Below, piece by piece: positions 1-11,576 of a DNA stretch of 64,000 bases. The notes beneath the pieces were generated by a model. That model ran no database searches and was not told the DNA's origin. It saw nothing but the letters and a program-made list of their open reading frames with translations. A program made the translations under genes and the position numbers. The stretch spans positions 496,001-560,000 of the forward strand of contig KQ965731.1 of assembly GCA_001574975.1 (NCBI GenBank). The letters are read 5' to 3'. This stretch comes from Gonapodya prolifera JEL478. Lineage: Eukaryota; Monoblepharomycota; Monoblepharidomycetes; Monoblepharidales; Gonapodyaceae. Positions within the stretch are counted from its first letter, which is position 1. Each line of letters opens with the position of its first letter.

Positions 1-529
1 GCGTTTGTAGCTTCGCAGTTCGAGCGCGGACTTGAGGAAGTAGAGTCCCGACTTCGTCCTCTGATGCAACAAAAGTGTCACCAGGCGCTTCCGAAAGCAA
101 GAGAAAATAAGACAAAGCAGGGAGAAGCTCTGTACTTTGTACTCACAGGGGTTCGCAGTGTTACTTCCGTTGCCCAGAGCTGTTCCCAAGGTGCCAGTCA
201 TGGATTCCGACACACCCCGGACATTCGACATCTCCGTTACGACGGTTCTTTCGCTACTGGCGAACACAGACTTGGAATTCCACCCGCTTGCAGTTGAGCT
301 CACTCGGGTCATGTCTACACTTGTGCCAGTGGGGAGCGGCGATATGTTCTTCGTGACAAGAGGTGTCGTCGTGGCTTGTGATGAAAATCCGTCAGGTTGG
401 AATGGCATCCAGTTCTCTCAAATATATATGTCAAACTCACCGCCACTACGATCTCGATCTTCCCTGTCCCAGGGAAGGTCCCATCGAGGAGGGCTCCCAG
501 AATGCACGGAAGATGTGACTCCGCTCTGA
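1..529 (+). CDS. Left-edge partial gene, unassigned
   Basis: A plus-strand frame is open from the first base (reading AFVASQFERGLEEVESRLRP) through about base 120. A second open stretch in another frame runs to a stop at 527-529, and its most protein-like part begins at the ATG at about 200 (MDSDTPRTFDISVTTVLSLL). These could be the last exons of a gene that begins outside the window, or two unrelated frames. I recognise no domain. The next gene on the right is convergent, with its stop at 579, so a 3' end near 530 is plausible. Low confidence. Confidence 0.3.
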
Positions 530-578
530 GAAAAGTCGCGCCACTCGGTGTGGTTTGTGACTGAATGGCATATACAAA

Positions 579-3500
579 TCATAAGAATTTAGCGTCAGGG
601 GTTGATTCAACATGAAATAGCATCATACCAGTCGTGCCAGCCGCATCCATGTTGTATCCACCCTCTCTGACAATTCTCCGCGCAATCATTCGAGCCGACG
701 CACTTGTGGATTGGCTCTCACCACCGTAAACGGTTTCTTCATGTGATATGCCGCTATGAGCCGAACGCCTAATCACTCTGCGCACTGTGGTCGTAGTTGT
801 GGTGACTTCTGGCTCTTCTTCTTCAAGAACTTCTTCCTCGACGGGCTCCTCTTCGTGAACAATGCGTCGGACTTCCACCTTTTTGACGGTCTGCGCGTTC
901 ACTATTGGGTACTCAGTCGCAACATCGTCAACTTCAAACTCCTCCACAATTGCTGGACCTGGTGCCTTCGCAGCTTGCCCCGCGTCGGTTGGTATACTTG
1001 GTAACGCTCGGAATCGCGCTGCCGCGACAGGACCGCTACGCACATTCTGGAAGACACGCGAAGTAGCGACCGAAACCTGGGAGCTAGTTTTGAATGCTCC
1101 TTGGCTTTCCGTGCGATATGCGCTTGTCTGCGTCCTTTCCCGAGAGTATCCACTACTTTCTTCTGAGATCTCTCGGGACTCGGACACAGCGTGCACTTGT
1201 CGCAGAGTGGAAGAGGACGTCACCGTCGTGGTTTTCGTCTCTTCACGTTGCTCAATAGACTCCTGCTCTTGCACAGCGCTATGACCGGTACGTTTGATGA
1301 GGCGGACCGTCACTGTTGTCGTTTCCTCTTCGGGTTCTTCATCCTCGAGCTCCTCTTCTATCTCAGCCTCTTTTGTACGGACAATATGTCGTTCAACCCT
1401 TGTTGTCGCGCTCTGAGAAAGAAGTTCTTCTTCGACCTCCTCGACCTCCTCGACCTCCAACTCTTCAGGAACAACCACTTCAACTTCGTCGACCTCGTCG
1501 GCGTAGACTTCCTTTTCCTCGAGATACTCAACTTCGACAGACTTTGCAACCTCTTTCACCGCAGCCTTCACCTCCTTTCGCACGATCACTTGCTCCACCG
1601 TGACAATCTCAGGATCCTCGAGCTCTTCGACTTCGAGTTCGAGCTCTTCGTCCACTTCGAGCTCCTCCTCTACACTGCCGAGATTGACTTCCTCGACTTC
1701 TTCCAGTTCGTACTCTGACTCATCCTCTTCAACAACCAGCTCCCGAGGCCCTAAAATGATGACCCTTACTTCACCCACATCTTCCTTCTCTTCCACTTCT
1801 TGCTCAACCAATACCACGGTTTCGACGCTTTGTTGTGCTTCCTCCAGTTCAAACTCTTCCACTTCCACTTCATCCTCCACACTTATCACTGAAAGACTCC
1901 TTTCAACAATAACGGGAACGTCTTCTTCCGGCTCAGGTACTTCCCCTTCCGCGGGTGGGCTGGGCTCGGGATCAGGAGGTATGTCTTTCATGACCAGCGG
2001 TGCCTCATCGACAGGATCAGGAACCTTTTCCTCAACTGGAGGGCTGGGTTCTGGTTCCTCTGGTTCCGGCTCGACTGGCACCTCTTCTTCCACAGGGGTT
2101 TTGAGCTCTGGTGGGACATCTTTCATGATAACCGGCACCTCATCAACAGGCTCTGGTACATCTTCTTCGACCGGCGGAGCCAACTCCGGTTCAACGGGAG
2201 TCTCGGGGACGATAGGAATCTCCTTTTCCTCCTCCGGCTCTTCTTCTTCTTCGGGCGGACTGGGCTCTGGAGGGATATCGTGTGCAACATGTGGCACCTC
2301 CTCATCGGGAACCTTTTCTTCAACCGGTGGGACGAACTCGGGCTCTTGAGGTGCCGGTACTTCTGGCTCTCGCTCTGGCTCAGGTTCAGGCTCGGGCTCG
2401 GGATCGGGCTCGGGATCGGGCTCGGGTTCAACAGGCACCTCTGGGATGACCGGTATTTCCTCTTCTGGCTCTGGTTCCTCCTCTTCAACTGGAGGCGCAG
2501 GTTCCAGCTCTTCCGGCTCCGGAATGTCATGCATAACGAGGGGCGACTCCTCCGGTTCGGGCTCCTTTTCGGGCTCGGGTTCCACGGGCACCTCAGGAAT
2601 AACAGGTACGACATTTTCGGGCTCGGGTTCTTCTTCCTCCGGGGGTGGACTCATTTCGGGTGGTTCCTCAGGCTCCGGCTCCGGCTCCGGTGGCTCGACG
2701 GGTACCTCAGGCTCCGGTTCCTCCTCCTCTGGCGGTGGACTCGGTTCGGGAGGTTCCTCGGGCTTCGGCTCCGGTGGCTCCACAGGTACCTCTGGGATGA
2801 GAGGTATTTCCTCTTCCTGCTCTGGTTCCTCCTCTTCAACTGGAGGAGCAGGTTCTGGCTCCTCTGGCTCCGGAATGTCATGCATAATGAGGGGTGGTTC
2901 CTCAGGCTCCGGATCCGGCTCGACAGGTACTTCTGGAACGAAAGGTACGACCTCCTCCGGCTCTGGTTCCTCCTCCTCCGGCGGTGGACTCGGTTCGGGT
3001 GCTTCCTCTGGTTCTGGCTCTGGTGGCTCAGGAGGCACCTCCGGGATGACAGGTATGACCTCCTCTGGCTCTGGCTCTTCTTCCTCAGGAGGCGGACTCG
3101 GTTCGGGGGGTTCCTCCGGCTCGGGTATGTCCCGCATCACCAGCGGTTCCTCCTTCTCCGGTTCCGGTTCTTCCTCCTCGATCGGAGGAATGGGCACCGG
3201 CTCCTCTACTGGCGGAATTTCTTTTTCTGGCTCGGGAACGTCATCCTCCACCGGGGGCGTGAGCACAGGCTCCTCCTCCGGCTCCGCAACCACAGGTACG
3301 TCATCTAGCGGCTCCGGAATCGTTTCAACCGGCGGGGGTTCCAGCACCGGAACGTAAGGCGGCTCCCAAGGTTTCTTCTTGAGTCGTTTCGGTGGAACGA
3401 CAACGGGTAGCGGTGGTAATTTCGGCTTCTCTAGCGGAGGCGATCTCACGGGGTCGCGGAAATCGCCCACAGCCATCCACGGTTCCTTCGGCTGAAACAG

Positions 3501-4861
3501 TCGCCGTGGTATGGATTCGCCAGGTGTTCGGAACTGAATGTGTTTTGGTGGAGGTCGTGCGAGAATCGGTTTTGGTGGTTCGGGCGTAACGACCTGTTGA
3601 GCGAACGGTGGGATATCGTAAGTATCGTCAACGGGAGGCGAGAGTTGTGGAGGCGCCATGAGGGGTTCAGGCGGGGTGAAGCAAGGTGTGGGGGGTGGTG
3701 TACTGATCTGGGGTGCGAAATGCCGATGACGAAACGAACAGCAACGAAGGATATTTTTGACGCGCGGCTCACCTCTGCAGTTTCCCAGCGGATCCAGTCC
3801 ACCGAGTCGTACGCTGACCACCATTGCTGTTGAAGGCCTCGGATGGTATCGAACGCCGCATGTGACCTTGAGCATCACACAAAAGTCAAAACACGGTCTG
3901 GGCGTGAGCGACTACGAGGCAGACTCACATCGTTCCTTGATTCATTTGAACTTCTCCTCCTGCAGACCGCTTCATGTTCCACGGCTTCGACTCCCCAGCG
4001 TAGTGGAGAATACAAATATCGCCCTTGAATTTGCTAAGAACATTGGTGGGGTATCTCAACATTGGGGGAGACGTAAATGCCAGAATCGTTGCTTACTTGA
4101 AGGCAGGAGCATAGGAATATGTCGCAGAAGGCGTTACGTTGTACACGAAGGGCAATCGTACTGTTCGCGGACCGTCTTCTGTTCCGAACTGGGTTCCCGA
4201 ATACGCCCATGACGAGAAGTAAGAGTTGAGCACCCCTTGGTCGGCACCTGATAGCCATTTTTCGGCTTGTTATTGTTGGCAGAAATTTGGGTCGCTCGCA
4301 CAACTCACCGTCAAAACTTCCCTCCGACCTTGCCAATTCCACAATACCATCAAAGACTTCCTGGTTCGGCCGGGTAACAAAGACGCCCGAGTTGAAAATA
4401 TCGGGCCAACCGGTATCTGCAACTGCGGCAATGTCCGCACGATTCGGGGACCCCACTTCCCCGAGCACGCCAAAAAGTCCCGACACATCTCTCAGAGGCA
4501 CCACGTCCGCGTCCAGAAACACGATCGTATCCCACTGTCCGGTCACGTGCGGATCGAAGACGTGAAGCTTCGTGAGCGCCTGTCCTAGTTCAGGTCTGCC
4601 CAGTAAACCCTGCAACCGCCACATGTCCCCTTCCCTCGTGACGATTGGGTTCACGTGGATAATGCGATCGTAAAATCGCGCGAGCATGGCAAGCGATACC
4701 GGTTGGAGGGAGCTCGCTGCCACCATGACGACGATGTCAGGAGCAGCGATTCCAGGGGACCTGGGGTGAAGTCGTCTCAGAGCATCGGCGAGGACAGAAG
4801 CCGGCAGGACGTATGAGTCCGTTGTCACGAGGGTGACGAACGCATCTCGAGATTTCCCCAT
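579..4861 (-). CDS. GLG1: Glycogenin with a giant Pro/Glu/Val-rich tail
   Basis: Self-glucosylating GT8 glucosyltransferase that primes glycogen synthesis in the cytoplasm. Five exons join in frame: 4861-4309, 4247-4097, 4033-3929, 3866-3773 and 3707-579, all with GT...AG introns of 61-65 nt, giving 1,343 residues. The catalytic part is about 300 residues. It starts [20 protein letters not shown] and has the DxD metal site in FLDADVV, then DIFNSGVFV, then [23 protein letters not shown] carries the tyrosine region used for autoglucosylation in the family, and HYAGESKPW closes the fold. A Trp-rich linker ([19 protein letters not shown]) crosses the last splice into about 1,040 residues of low-complexity sequence: Pro-rich, then P/E/V repeats, then acidic, ending ESTPDAKFL. 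Animal glycogenins are about 350 residues. Fungal ones usually have longer tails, but this is extreme. The catalytic call is secure. The fusion rests on exact phase agreement at the 3773/3707 junction. Confidence 0.9.
1960..3340 (-). repeat. Imperfect P/E/V repeats encoding the glycogenin tail
   Basis: The minus strand encodes recurring blocks such as [24 protein letters not shown] and [10 protein letters not shown], alternating for about 450 residues. The plus strand is correspondingly rich in ggctcnggntcn runs. This bias is also why long open frames exist on the plus strand here. The blocks look like unequal-crossover repeats under selection for a stiff, acidic, PEVK-like chain. Confidence 0.85.
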
Positions 4862-5505
4862 CTTCGGGGCCAGGCGTGTCGTGTGAGGCACTTCCTCCTT
4901 TTGTGCACCTGTTCTTGGTGAGGAAAGAGTGGCACCCCCTCTGCTGCGGCCACATCGCTCCCATCATATCTTTGGGGATAACCCGCAGCAATTCGAGAAG
5001 AGAAAGCATCATGGATTGCGTAGCAAATTGAGATAGATCTTACCAGGTGTTAGCACGCATGCATTGATCGGATTGCCGCGGCGTGTTTCACGACAGTTGC
5101 AGTACGTGGATTATTGCATAGAATAGGCCTTGTCACACGCTCTCGTAGATCCTTAGTGTCCTCGATTTAATTCTCACAATTCGACTCTAATACAATTGAA
5201 CATTCATTGTAGATCCCGAAACTCTGCACAGCTGGGTGTTTACGTCCCATTGGGATTGGATGTAGTATTTGTGCCCATTCCATTCGTTGTTGTCGTAGTA
5301 TCCGTTTTCATAAGTAACGTCACCGTAGATTTCTTTTTTGGGGGGTTGGTGGGTGGGGGAAGACGTGGTCTATCAGGTGTGGGAAACGTTGGGCAGCGCT
5401 AATCGCCACTTACAGTCATATTGGTCCTCTGCAATGTCAAGAAAATACATGATAAGCGATATGTATTAAAGAGGGAAGAGCGCAACTTGTCGTACCCATT
5501 CAGTG
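4862..5505. other. Intergenic, no gene recognised
   Basis: Upstream region of the glycogenin gene and left shoulder of the mobile-element island. Short open frames at 5196-5402 (+) and 4737-5012 (-) show no recognisable protein; the latter overlaps the first exon of glycogenin. CG dinucleotides are still at host-like frequency, which sets it apart from the DNA right of about 5,640. Confidence 0.6.
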
Positions 5506-6066
5506 TTATTGGTCCTCGCTACGATATTCGTACACGCTAGCAAGTATTTCGCCTATTTTGTATGATCGTCGTCGCATGGGTCTTATGGGTGGCTGGTATC
5601 GATACTGCAAGAACAGACATAAAACCTTCCAACATCTGAAGGCAGAAGACAAACATTGCGAGCATATTTCACTTGCCTCTAAATCAGGGTTTAATGTGTG
5701 GAAAAGTGTTCCCAGTCCTATTTGATCCAAACACAATAACATCAAATCATCTGGAAATTGTTCTTCCAATCCCAGATGGATTGATATTGCCCTTCCTGAA
5801 TTGTGTGGATTCCTGAGAATTGCGTACATGCCTCCATCTTGATTTGGAGATGCTTGCCATTCAAATAGATGAACATGGTTCCTCCATCCTCGATTGCTGC
5901 TGGACCTTCTGTACGTTGTCATATGACTCTGCCAGAAAGCAGCAACCTCTAAAGAATACTTGTGGAGGTCCAACAGGTCCCATTCTGTCACTCTTTCACC
6001 CACTAAGAAGGGACAGGGCTCTAGTTCCCAATGAACGGTTTTGAAAAGGGGGATTGTGTAAGCCAT
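5506..6066 (-). CDS. Hypothetical 186-codon frame at island edge
   Basis: Open frame starting MAYTIPLFKTVHWELEPCPF, with several Trp and Cys residues and a basic C-terminus. I do not recognise a family. The 3' part has normal CG content and the 5' part is CpG-poor, so the frame straddles the island boundary. It may be the remnant of a transposon-encoded protein. A possible intron donor follows NPDLEA, so the C-terminal portion may be intronic. Low confidence that it is a gene. Confidence 0.3.
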   Translation of the reverse strand: MAYTIPLFKTVHWELEPCPFLVGERVTEWDLLDLHKYSLEVAAFWQSHMTTYRRSSSNRGWRNHVHLFEWQASPNQDGGMYAILRNPHNSGRAISIHLGLEEQFPDDLMLLCLDQIGLGTLFHTLNPDLEASEICSQCLSSAFRCWKVLCLFLQYRYQPPIRPMRRRSYKIGEILASVYEYRSEDQ

Positions 6067-8011
6067 TCCAACAAGGTTCCAATAAAAAAATATGAGTTCC
6101 AGCTTGGTTCCCGGCTATTCAAAATAATTTAATTGCTTGTGGTTTGTAATTTTTCCAAGGTTTTGTAAGAGAAATTGCTTCCCAGTTTTGTATCATCATA
6201 GACGTGACAGTCCAAATGAATGACTCAGCATGGCATTGAGCAGATTCAAAAGTCTGGAACATAACCATCAATGTGAACTCACGCAATCTGCTAGGTTGGG
6301 ATGATAGGCCCTCTGCTTCATTAATTGGCAATCTGCTATACCCTTCTGTTCCATCATACTGCCTTTGTTGTACCCAACACCTTGTGGTCTAGCTGACCAG
6401 CCGTTAGCTCAGGAACATGTGGTTGGAAACAGGAGAAACTGCATTTTGCACACTGACTGGTGTGGGACCACACTATCTGCCATCACATTACATATTCTTG
6501 TAATCCACATATTACAGTAGTAAGCCCCTTTTTCTTGCAAGCCAATGTTATGTCCCTTGGAAGACAACTTGTTGTTGAACAAGGGTTCTAGCTGAAGAAT
6601 GGACATTGCAGGTGGCCACTTTCCAGTTATCATGCTGGGGCCCTGGGTCTGTTGGCTCCAATTTGCATGTTTGCACACCCTAGAGCATGTATCAGCAAAA
6701 CTACATCACATGTAATAGGTGTTTTTCTTATTCCTGATAAGAATGTGTGTTGTGGTGGATCAGTGGTGGCATGTGAGCACATGCATGTCCCTTTCATGTG
6801 ACATCCTTTTGACTCCTGGTGCCACAACCAGCCCACAAAGCAAGTGCTCCTGTTCCAGTTTAAGCAGAGCAGAGCCATCTCTTCCAGTCAAATTGGCTCA
6901 CTAAAAGGACAAAAAACAAAAACAGTGCATGGTCCCACCCTAGTTTTGTAACCTGTTTTCTCTTATCTGCACTATAAATTGCCTCTGCTTTGTTCATTCA
7001 TGTTCATGCAACAAGCATCCTGTGGGAGTAAACATTGTCAGGATGATGACAACCACCAGCCAAACATTGATCTACACTTGAATGTGCCCCTGTCCATGAA
7101 GCCCAATTTCAGCCTCACCCATCCACCGTTTCCAGCCCCAATCTCAAGTGCATTTGGCACAGGTGAGCTGCTGTTTTCTCTTTCTCTTTTTCTTGACATT
7201 GGGTACTTACGTTGTTGTGGGTTCTTCTCAAAGCCCTTGCTGCACCATCATTGCAGCCATTGTCTGCCAACGTTCTGCTATTGTGGCAGCAGCAGCAACC
7301 ACTCCTTCTCCCTCATACACCCTGCCATCCACATCACACCTTTTGCATCAGTGAGTCAGAAATTCATTCACTTTCCTCTTTCCAACTTTGGAGACTCATT
7401 TGGCTTGCTTTCTATCACAAATACCAGCAGTGCCACGCAACCCTCTGCACCAGCAAAAGCCACAGGCAGCCACTCTCTTCCATTCTCCTCCTTCATCTCC
7501 ACACTTTCTTTACCTGGGATTAGCATTGCAGGCAGAATGAGCAGCAGCTGTATGTGGTACCTGGGCCTGCTCCCACAGCACTATATGGAGGGCAGGCTAC
7601 TGGGGCTCAAGAACATGAGTTTACAATAATTGCATAGTCTTATGTCAAGCCAATACTTACTTTGGCTTGGAAGTACTCAACAGCACCTGACAGCACCCCA
7701 CCAAAACAAAAGCTCTGCACTGCTGCTCAACTTCACACCACCCTTTGTGAAACCTTTCTCAACTTACCATCATTGCAAGAGATTGGGCTAGCAAATGATG
7801 ATGTGGCAAGGTGGACCACTACTGCCAATATGAACATCAATGGTGTCATCAAGGATGATCACCTTATCCCAGTGATCTGCAACATCTTAAAGCAGTTTAC
7901 CATCCTTGCTTGACTGCATAGCATTGTACTACACATGGCTCTATTGTGGTGTGGTGGGGACATCAGGCAAAACATCATGCCTCATGATGTTCTCAACAAA
8001 ACGTTCTTCAT
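6067..8011. other. CpG-poor stretch without a recognised gene
   Basis: Several short frames occur on both strands. The longest is 6979-7629 (+), which begins just after a TATAAATT sequence at about 6,973 and is rich in Ser, His and Pro. None resembles a family I know. The TATA-like box followed by a CpG-poor leader would fit a transposon promoter, but I could not find a matching second terminal repeat. Confidence 0.4.
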
Positions 8012-8073
8012 TGTCACATTTTTTACACCACCCATGCAAGACAGGACACCCACCCTGTGAATTAAGACTCCCA
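8012..8073 (+). repeat. Left copy of 62-bp inverted repeat
   Basis: Begins TGTCACATTTTTTACACCAC. It is the reverse complement of 15,746-15,807 with one mismatch in 62 positions. The two copies point towards each other and enclose all the element's recognisable genes, as terminal inverted repeats would. Confidence 0.85.
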
Positions 8074-8211
8074 CATACAAGAGTTGGTCATGTTTATCTG
8101 TGAAGTTCACTTTTTCAGTCAGTCAAGCTCATATATTTCACATCAGAAGGCTAAAATATCAAAACAAGGTTTGCCCCAACAGTCCTGATCTGCACACTGA
8201 GGATACAATTT

Positions 8212-8640
8212 TCAAAGGAATACATACATATCCTCTCTCCACTTCATCCAAAAATTGTGAGGATACATTGGGAGTGGTATCTGTGCACCCTCAAAAATTT
8301 GTTTGAACAGANCAGGGTACCTCATGATGAAAAGCAGTGCAACACATGAGAACAGACCACAGCTGTGTCCATCACCCTGCCTCCAAAACAGAGACCAAAC
8401 ACAATTTCTGGGTGATTNNNNNNNNNNNNNNNNNNNNNNNNNNNNNNNNNNNNNNNNACATGCTTCCAAATCAGTATCATAATGATGTGGATGCTCACTC
8501 CAATCCAGTGCATCTACTACTAGAGCATTACCCACCCTGTCCATCACAATCACATACCAGTGGAAATGGTGCTCATTGACCATGAAAAAGTGGAAATCCC
8601 AAAGGTCCATGTGCAACTTCTGAATGAACTTGCTACTCAA
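8212..8640 (-). pseudogene. Ulp1/C48-type cysteine protease region (fossil)
   Basis: The minus-strand frame contains HHFHWYVIVMD, matching the catalytic-His strand of Ulp1/SENP proteases (HWxLxVID). After a 40-base assembly gap it contains DGHSCGLF, matching the Cys-box (DxCG). Such proteases cleave SUMO-like conjugates in host cells and are common passengers of Ginger, Zisupton/KDZ and Polinton elements. The gap sits between the two motifs, so the region cannot be judged complete. It is part of the fossil element. Confidence 0.65.
8418..8457. other. Assembly gap (40 N)
   Basis: Forty unresolved bases inside the protease region, plus a single N at 8,312. The true length is unknown. Confidence 0.99.
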
Positions 8641-8912
8641 TTGGTGATGGTGATCAACAGATGAAAAGGCAGGGTTTTGGAGTGTGAAGATGATTTAAGA
8701 GGAGAAGTATGAGATTGAGGGCATTCTTTGTTGCATGTTCCACAAAGTGGTAAGTGGCAAGAGGAACAGATCAAGAATCACATCACTCCAGTGAAGTGTG
8801 CCAGAGAGATAGGATGCTTCTGAAAGGGCAGGCCCTTCAGGGAACACAGCCCTGAAGAGGGACACAGTGTGTGTGAATTGGACTCAACCATCAGAGGGCA
8901 TCAGAGTGTTTC

Positions 8913-9263
8913 TTACCTTCTAAAATCATCCTCATAGGCTGCTCTGTCTTGAGTGGACATACAGAGCAGAGATGTGGCCATAAGTCTTGTGAAGTCAATG
9001 TATGGGTGTGAGGCCACTTGCAAGGGAGGTGCTACAGGGAGGAAGGGATGGGAGGTCAAGTCCGGCCTGTGTTGGGTGGCATTTTTGGGATCAAGGATTG
9101 CTGTATTTGTTGCTTGCAAGAGGGTTGAGATGGCCTTATCAGTGTAGAATGCCAGATTGGGGATGCACTCTTTAATGTCATCCAAAGGGAAGTTGAAATT
9201 TGATCTGAAAAGAATCATCATCCAACTTAGCTGTGAAAGTGATACAGAGATTGGCTGTTGCAA
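8913..9263 (-). pseudogene. Unassigned element frame
   Basis: 116-codon minus-strand frame between the protease and integrase regions, ending MSTQDRAAYEDDFRR. It shares the strand and composition of its neighbours and may be a linker region of the same gene. No family recognised. Confidence 0.25.
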
Positions 9264-9730
9264 ACCTAGGTTCCCACGTTGACACTGATGGAAGCCATCC
9301 AGTCCACAATATCAGGTATTCTCTAGTGTCCCCATTATCTCTGAAGCCCAAGACTGCCTGGACTTCAAAGTCTTCATCAGGGACATTTCATGAATAGTCC
9401 ACCTTCTGGACGTCCTCATTGGTGATTGTTGGAGGGATTAGCCTGAGGTTACGTTGGTGGAACCACTGTTGTGCAATGGTGCCTGGGAGATCCTGCAAGT
9501 TTGGGCCCTGGTGTATCCAGCACAACTAGTACAGGTACTGGGCTTGGTTGACCTTAACAATCAAAGCAGCATGCACCCAAAGAGGGCCAGGAAGCTTGCC
9601 CTTGCCATGGAGTACTTTGCGCACAAGCACCCTGTCTCCAATGCTGAGATGTTGTGGTAACTTGGCCATCTAATTCAATGTTCTAAAGGACAGAGTTTGG
9701 ACTGGAGGTGTGTCTGTAGAATGAGGTAAC

Positions 9731-10512
9731 TCACCTTGAAATGGCCTTGGCCCCAGCAGCAACCATGTTTCTATTAGCAGTGTTGATGAGGTCCTGGTGC
9801 TCCGCTTCTGTGAGTGTTGCATCCACTAAAGTATCATGCAGACTGGCTGGTGCAAAGATGTGCATGTCTGTCCTGCCATAGAATAGGACATCTGGAATGC
9901 ACTTAATGGTGGAGTGTTGTTCATGGTTGTAAGTTCTGATCACTGCTTGGAGCACCTTGTTGCAATCCTCCAATGAGCAGTGAAGGGGGTTCAAGTTCTT
10001 TGGCCTGCATTCCCTGCCACCATTGCAGCTTCACCGTTGCATGGATTCTCTTAACAGCACCTTGACTTTGAGCATGGTATGGCCTGCCATGCACCAGATG
10101 GATGCCAAAGCAGGTGTGGATGGCAGTGACAATTCCTGATTTGAATTCAGTGCCATTGTCACTCAGCATCCTGTAACAAAATAGTCAGTCAAGGACTATA
10201 TTATGCACCATAGCAGACTTACCTTTCTGGTGTTCCATCCATTGTGTATAAGTGCTCCAACTAGTCAACAACATTCTTGGCAGTATGACACAGGTACAGT
10301 TGTCCCCAGAGCTTTTTGTTGAAGTGGTCCACACATGAGAGAAGGTTGAAATTGTGGAGCTTGGTGAAATCAAATACATAGAGTTCACAAGGTCTGGATG
10401 TAATGATGGGGAGGAGTGGTACTGGATTGGGTGCAGCGTGGCTCATGGTACAATGTGGACATGGCATGATAAGGGAAGAGACAACTGGGAAGAGTGTCAC
10501 ACTGACATCCAC
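9731..10512 (-). pseudogene. Retroviral-type integrase core region (fossil)
   Basis: Open stretches on the minus strand carry hallmarks of an rve (DDE) integrase core: ELYVFDFTKL with the first catalytic Asp strand, a DNGTEFKSG block with the second, and a following block resembling the N-G-x-x-E-R helix. Downstream YNHEQHSTIKCIPDVLFYGR matches the usual N-x-x-x-H-S-x-x-x-x-P-x-x-x-x-x-G segment after the core. The cysteine pair (CPHC) upstream may belong to the zinc-binding N-terminus. The family is Ginger/Polinton/Ty3-like, and it is part of the fossil element at 8.0-15.8 kb. Confidence 0.7.
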
Positions 10513-11015
10513 TAATGTGGAGTATATAGTATAGTATGAGTGTTGGGTATTAGCTGCTGTGCCACTACTGTGGCCGCGGGTTTAGATGTGCACACCTGCA
10601 GGACGTGCCCTAAGTTTGGCATCACGTTCCTGCAGGTGAGTTCTATGCACATTACGTCTTGCTATGTACATCTGATCATATGTACATGTTCCTGCAGTTT
10701 ACAGGCTTGTGCAGCTCACCTAGGTTGTGTAGCAAAAAGTGCCCTCAGGTAAAAGTTTTGGCTGCACTTGTCCCAATTTCTGTTGATGCTGGGGTGGGTT
10801 CCAAAATCAGATGACAGGCGGTTGTGTTGATATAGATCAAGAAACTGGTGGAAACATTAGTATATGATCAAGATTGGTAAACCCTCCAGATCTAGAGACT
10901 TACTTCACTAGGAGAATGTAGCACCACAAGACCATGCTTCTTTTTATAACTGTATATCATGCAGTCATCCAAACATTTATACTTTGCACACTGTATGACG
11001 CAGGATTAGAGTTAC

Positions 11016-11468
11016 TCAAGGAAGTGCACACTGAAGTGCACCAACCATCCGTTTAAAGTCCTTGCGTTTGTTAAGGTTATCTTTACCCCCAAGGCAAGGA
11101 GGAAACCCCCTTTGCTGTAGATACCTTGCAATCTCAGCATGCTTGATGCAGTAAGAACAGAGGATATGGTACTCCTCATTGTTGAGTCTTGGGAGAGGAG
11201 GTGGTGGTGCACTGTAGGTAAAGGTTGCTGTTGTCTCTTCCCCAAGAACCATGTATGTAGTGTTTGCATGAAGTTGATAGGTGTCACCATCTGAGTCAAA
11301 AAGACAAGAGGTAGTAGTGTCAACAAGGGCAGTTGGTGGCACCACTCTAAGATGCACGCAAAGTGCATTCTTGTCAATTGTGGTGAGAGTTGTCTTGTAG
11401 GTGACATTGGGATTGTAAACACTGACAAATTGGGGCATTGAGGATTTGCAGTAGACGCAAATAGGCAA
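11016..11468 (-). CDS. Hypothetical Cys-containing frame
   Basis: 150-codon minus-strand frame starting MPICVYCKSSMPQFVSVYNP, with a second CxxC (CSYC) near residue 120. Two CxxC pairs could form a zinc ribbon. It lies upstream of the integrase on the same strand and could be the first part of the same transcription unit. The family is unknown. Confidence 0.35.
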   Translation of the reverse strand: MPICVYCKSSMPQFVSVYNPNVTYKTTLTTIDKNALCVHLRVVPPTALVDTTTSCLFDSDGDTYQLHANTTYMVLGEETTATFTYSAPPPPLPRLNNEEYHILCSYCIKHAEIARYLQQRGFPPCLGGKDNLNKRKDFKRMVGALQCALP

Positions 11469-11576
11469 CTGCCAAAATGGGCCATAATATATACAAAGGG
11501 GTGGCTTCTCATGAACAAAAGATCAGATGCACAATAAAGGGTTCCCATTTTCAGGTAACATGTAACGTTGCCTGTG

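Noticed and set aside
1600-3357. Plus-strand Ser/Gly-rich and Leu/Arg/Trp-rich frames of 250-340 codons
   Set aside because: They are mirror images of the P/E/V-coding repeats of glycogenin on the other strand. They have no domain or splice logic of their own.
579-3878. The Pro/Glu-rich frame as an independent 1,099-residue gene
   Set aside because: Its first ~57 codons are exon 4 of glycogenin and an intron read in the wrong frame; splicing 3773/3707 joins it to the glycogenin domain in phase.
6960-7000. A solo long terminal repeat suggested by the TATAAATT box
   Set aside because: I found no matching second repeat or clear TG...CA ends, so there is not enough to call it.
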